A stretch of DNA of 64,000 nt. It comes from Hyphomicrobiaceae bacterium. GTDB taxonomy: Bacteria > Pseudomonadota > Alphaproteobacteria > Rhizobiales > Hyphomicrobiaceae. A program made the translations under genes and the position numbers. Of this stretch, positions 61,891 through 64,000 are shown piece after piece. The stretch spans positions 62,001 to 126,000 of the forward strand of contig JAWKWE010000007.1 of NCBI GenBank assembly GCA_041397645.1, given 5' to 3'. How positions within the stretch are numbered: position 1 is the first letter of the stretch; each line of letters starts with the position of its first letter. The notes beneath the pieces are model-generated. The model searched no databases and had not been told where the DNA came from. It saw only the letters and a program-made list of their open reading frames with translations.

Positions 61891-63525
61891 GTGCCAGCAC
61901 AACACATGCGCACGGGTGGACAAATCATCGTTGATCACCTCGTCGGCGAGGACGTGCGCCACTTGTTCATGGTGCCGGGCGAAAGCTTTTTGGGTCTGCT
62001 CGACGCCGTCCATAGCGAAAGCCGCTTACGCCCTGTCACCGCGCGCCATGAGTCAGCGGCCGCTATGATGGCCGAGGCGACCGGCAAGCTTACCGGCAAA
62101 CCGGGTGTCGCGGTCGTGACGCGCGGTCCCGGCGCCGCTAACGCCTTGGCGGGAGTCTACATCGCAGCGCAGGATCAAACGCCGATGGTGCTACTCGTAG
62201 GCATGCCGCCACGATCGCGCTTGCAATTGCCGGCCTTCCAGCAAATCGACCTCGTCAAGTTGTTCGGCGGCATAGCAAAGAACGTTGCCATTGCCGATAG
62301 TGCGAGCACATTGACCGAACAGCTAACGTTTGCGTTCCGTCTGGCAGTAAGCGGACGGCCTGGCCCAGTCGTTGTCGGACTGCCCGAAGACGTTTTGGCG
62401 GAAATGGGGCCAGCGACCGAAGCTCACTGTAGAGCGCCTGTTCACCGCGCCGTTGCTGAACAGGACATCCAAGCTTTGCAGGACTGTGTCAGTCGGGCCC
62501 GTCGTCCGCTCATCATCGTGGGCAGCCCGATGTGGAGCCAAGCCGCCTCAGAAGCACTTGCCCGCTTTGCCGACACATTCGGTCTGCCTGTCGCGACTTC
62601 GTTTCGAAGACAGGACCGTTTCGATAATTCGAACGACAGCTATGTCGGTCATCTCGGTTTCGTGCCCCATACTCCTCTCGCCGAAGCCGTGTCGCATGCT
62701 GATGTCGTGATCGCCTTTGGCGCTTGTCTCGACGACATCACAACGCGGGGCTTCACATTAGTGCCCCCTCAAGCCGACGGGCGAACTCTGGTCTTGGTTT
62801 CGCCCGATGCCGTCGATCCCCGGAGTTGTCCGCCTTATGCCCCGGATCTGGCTATCGCCGCGTGCCCGATGGAGGTTGTGCATACCTTGGCGGGCCTTCC
62901 TCCACCTCGATCCCTGCCTTGGCGCGATTGGAGGAGGGCGCTGCGAAGCGCGTATGAACTCTCTCTCGCTGGCGATGCAATTGGCGGTCGCCTGCAAAAC
63001 GACACCGTACCAATGGGAGAGATCGCGACCCATCTCACACACAGGCTTTCGGTCGATACGATCATTTGCAACGGTGCTGGTCACTACGCTGCTTCCTTGC
63101 AGCGCTACTACGTTTACCGCCACTATCCAAGCCAGCTTGCGCCGTTGTCGGGATCGATGGGATACGGGCTCCCCGCGGCGATTGCAGCCAAGCTTGCATT
63201 TCCTGACCGCGAAGTCGTCGCTGTTGCAGGGGACGGCTGCTTCCAAATGACGGGAGCAGAATTAGCAACCGCCGTCCAATTGGAATTACCAATTACTGTA
63301 ATTGTTGCAAATAACAATACGCTGGGCAGCATCCAATTCGCACAATTGCAGTCTGACCCCGCTCGCGTTATTGCGACCACCCTCATTAATCCGAATTTCG
63401 CATTACAGGCCGCAGCCGCTGGCGCACGTGGCTTTTGCGTCAATAGCATGGGCGCATTTGCCGATGCACTCGAACAGGCCCTTAGATTTAAGGGCCCGAC
63501 CGTTATCGAGGTCGCAACCACCTAG
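61891..63525 (+). CDS. Thiamine-diphosphate-dependent enzyme, acetolactate synthase-like
   Basis: 544 residues from GTG (ATG at codon 6 possible). ThDP fold: catalytic Glu in TARHESAAAMMAEATGKL, GVAVVTRGPGAANALAGVY, and the GDG-NN cofactor motif GDGCFQMTGAELATAVQLEL followed by IVANNN. PYR domain first, central domain with GSPMWSQAASEALARFADTF, PP domain last. It is shorter than IlvB and lacks the usual FAD-pocket certainty; without an adjacent small subunit it is likely a related 2-oxoacid decarboxylase or acetolactate-type enzyme. Divergent from the caspase gene. Confidence 0.82.
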   Translation: MPAQHMRTGGQIIVDHLVGEDVRHLFMVPGESFLGLLDAVHSESRLRPVTARHESAAAMMAEATGKLTGKPGVAVVTRGPGAANALAGVYIAAQDQTPMVLLVGMPPRSRLQLPAFQQIDLVKLFGGIAKNVAIADSASTLTEQLTFAFRLAVSGRPGPVVVGLPEDVLAEMGPATEAHCRAPVHRAVAEQDIQALQDCVSRARRPLIIVGSPMWSQAASEALARFADTFGLPVATSFRRQDRFDNSNDSYVGHLGFVPHTPLAEAVSHADVVIAFGACLDDITTRGFTLVPPQADGRTLVLVSPDAVDPRSCPPYAPDLAIAACPMEVVHTLAGLPPPRSLPWRDWRRALRSAYELSLAGDAIGGRLQNDTVPMGEIATHLTHRLSVDTIICNGAGHYAASLQRYYVYRHYPSQLAPLSGSMGYGLPAAIAAKLAFPDREVVAVAGDGCFQMTGAELATAVQLELPITVIVANNNTLGSIQFAQLQSDPARVIATTLINPNFALQAAAAGARGFCVNSMGAFADALEQALRFKGPTVIEVATT

Positions 63526-63698
63526 AATTAGCCCCGAACCTGTGAATGCAATTATCAGGCGCTTAAGACTTCTTTACAAAACATGAATTCATAATTTTTA
63601 ACGTTATCCATATAACGACGCCGTCGTCGCATAGAAACGAAATATCGGTTACAAGGGTATTACTGGAAGACACCTCAGTCTAAGCGAAGTCAAATCCG

Positions 63699-63875
63699 AT
63701 GGACCTTGAAGCAGCCAAAATCAATGATGCGCCAACCTGGATCCTCGCGCGTCTTTCGATGGCGGCCTGTGTTGCAACCACAAGCGCGTTGCTTGTGGCG
63801 TCAGTCAACATGCCTCGAGACCCCGGAATGTCGTCGAAGCCTGGGGTAGACGCCAACTACCCTCCCAGCCACTAG
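63699..63875 (+). CDS. 58-residue single-helix membrane protein
   Basis: Starts MDLEAAKINDAPTW, then one hydrophobic segment around ARLSMAACVATTSALLVASV, then a hydrophilic tail MPRDPGMSSKPGVDANYPPS. Preceded by 170 bases of AT-rich non-coding DNA with a CGTTAT-CCAT-ATAACG dyad (63603-63618) and followed by a perfect terminator, so it appears to be its own unit. Ribosome site is weak (AGCGAAG). No family recognised. Confidence 0.5.
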   Translation: MDLEAAKINDAPTWILARLSMAACVATTSALLVASVNMPRDPGMSSKPGVDANYPPSH

Positions 63876-63915
63876 CAGTTGTTTTCTTCCCCACGACCCT
63901 CACTCTCCCTGCCAG

Positions 63916-63947
63916 GGCCCCACGTTCCAGCCAGACGTGGGGCCTTT
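63916..63947 (+). terminator. Rho-independent terminator
   Basis: 10-bp perfect stem GGCCCCACGT / ACGTGGGGCC with a 9-base loop, then TTTCCCTTTC. It ends the 58-residue peptide transcript. Confidence 0.85.
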
Positions 63948-64000
63948 CCCTTTCTCAACGCAATCCCCCGCCGCTTTTTGCTAGAACCGCGTAGCCCGCG

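Noticed and set aside
61663..62013. Longer starts for the caspase-like protein (up to 117 more residues)
   Set aside because: They would place a long hydrophilic, Arg-rich stretch before the signal peptide and overlap the divergent ThDP enzyme start; the GTG with GAGGGG fits better.

Overview
The window is a GC-rich stretch of an alphaproteobacterial chromosome, most likely from a Hyphomicrobiales member close to Hyphomicrobium. The taxonomic call is inference. It rests on gene families and arrangements typical of that group: a DUF3126 protein, a bacterial transglutaminase-like cysteine protease, a split methionine synthase under an ArsR-methyltransferase fusion, a DnaG primase whose zinc finger has lost its ligands, a yqeY-dnaG-rpoD string and a fold-III ornithine/lysine decarboxylase. 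No rRNA, tRNA, CRISPR array, insertion sequence or prophage was seen. Coding density is high and nearly everything looks like resident chromosome.

Layout. 1-3.2 kb: 5' end of a NifU/IscU-like scaffold gene (minus), then folE, hisI and a patatin-like phospholipase (plus), then a CBS-pair protein. 3.2-8.5 kb: rhomboid protease, PAS_5 protein, tandem-PilZ protein, periplasmic transglutaminase-like protease, and a minus-strand cysE / DUF3126 / gamma-carbonic-anhydrase unit. 8.6-15 kb: enoyl-CoA hydratase, polysaccharide deacetylase and GNAT (overlapping or nearly so), an AcuI-type reductase, a 27-residue membrane peptide gene, and an ABC-2 exporter. 15-21 kb: a minus-strand one-carbon/methionine unit read as regulator-methyltransferase, metF, metH (homocysteine part), metH (folate/B12/activation part), with a palindromic operator in front. 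21.5-29.7 kb: MlaC-like protein, two PRC-barrel-like secreted paralogues, a 50-residue membrane peptide, EttA, DUF1003, CPBP protease, ELM1-like protein, Lrp regulator, GreA. 29.8-38.4 kb: carB and carA, separated by about 4 kb holding two GFA paralogues, two LolA-like paralogues and a ChaN-like protein. 38.7-43.5 kb: yqeY, dnaG, rpoD.

43.5-54.1 kb is a guanidine-catabolic operon: ABC importer (binding protein, permease, ATPase), two DUF1989 proteins (carboxyguanidine deiminase type), a biotin-dependent guanidine/urea carboxylase and allophanate hydrolase. Its leader holds a clear guanidine-I (ykkC) riboswitch, a Shine-Dalgarno-sequestering hairpin, a near-consensus sigma-54 -24/-12 promoter and an NtrC-like dyad. 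This suggests the operon needs both nitrogen limitation and guanidine.

54.1-64 kb: a small basic protein, an ornithine/lysine decarboxylase with a structured leader, a YeeE/YedE transporter, a di-haem cytochrome c carrying a DUF4384 domain next to a secreted caspase-like protease with Sel1 repeats (the most unusual pair here), a ThDP-dependent acetolactate-synthase-like enzyme, and a 58-residue membrane peptide with its own terminator.
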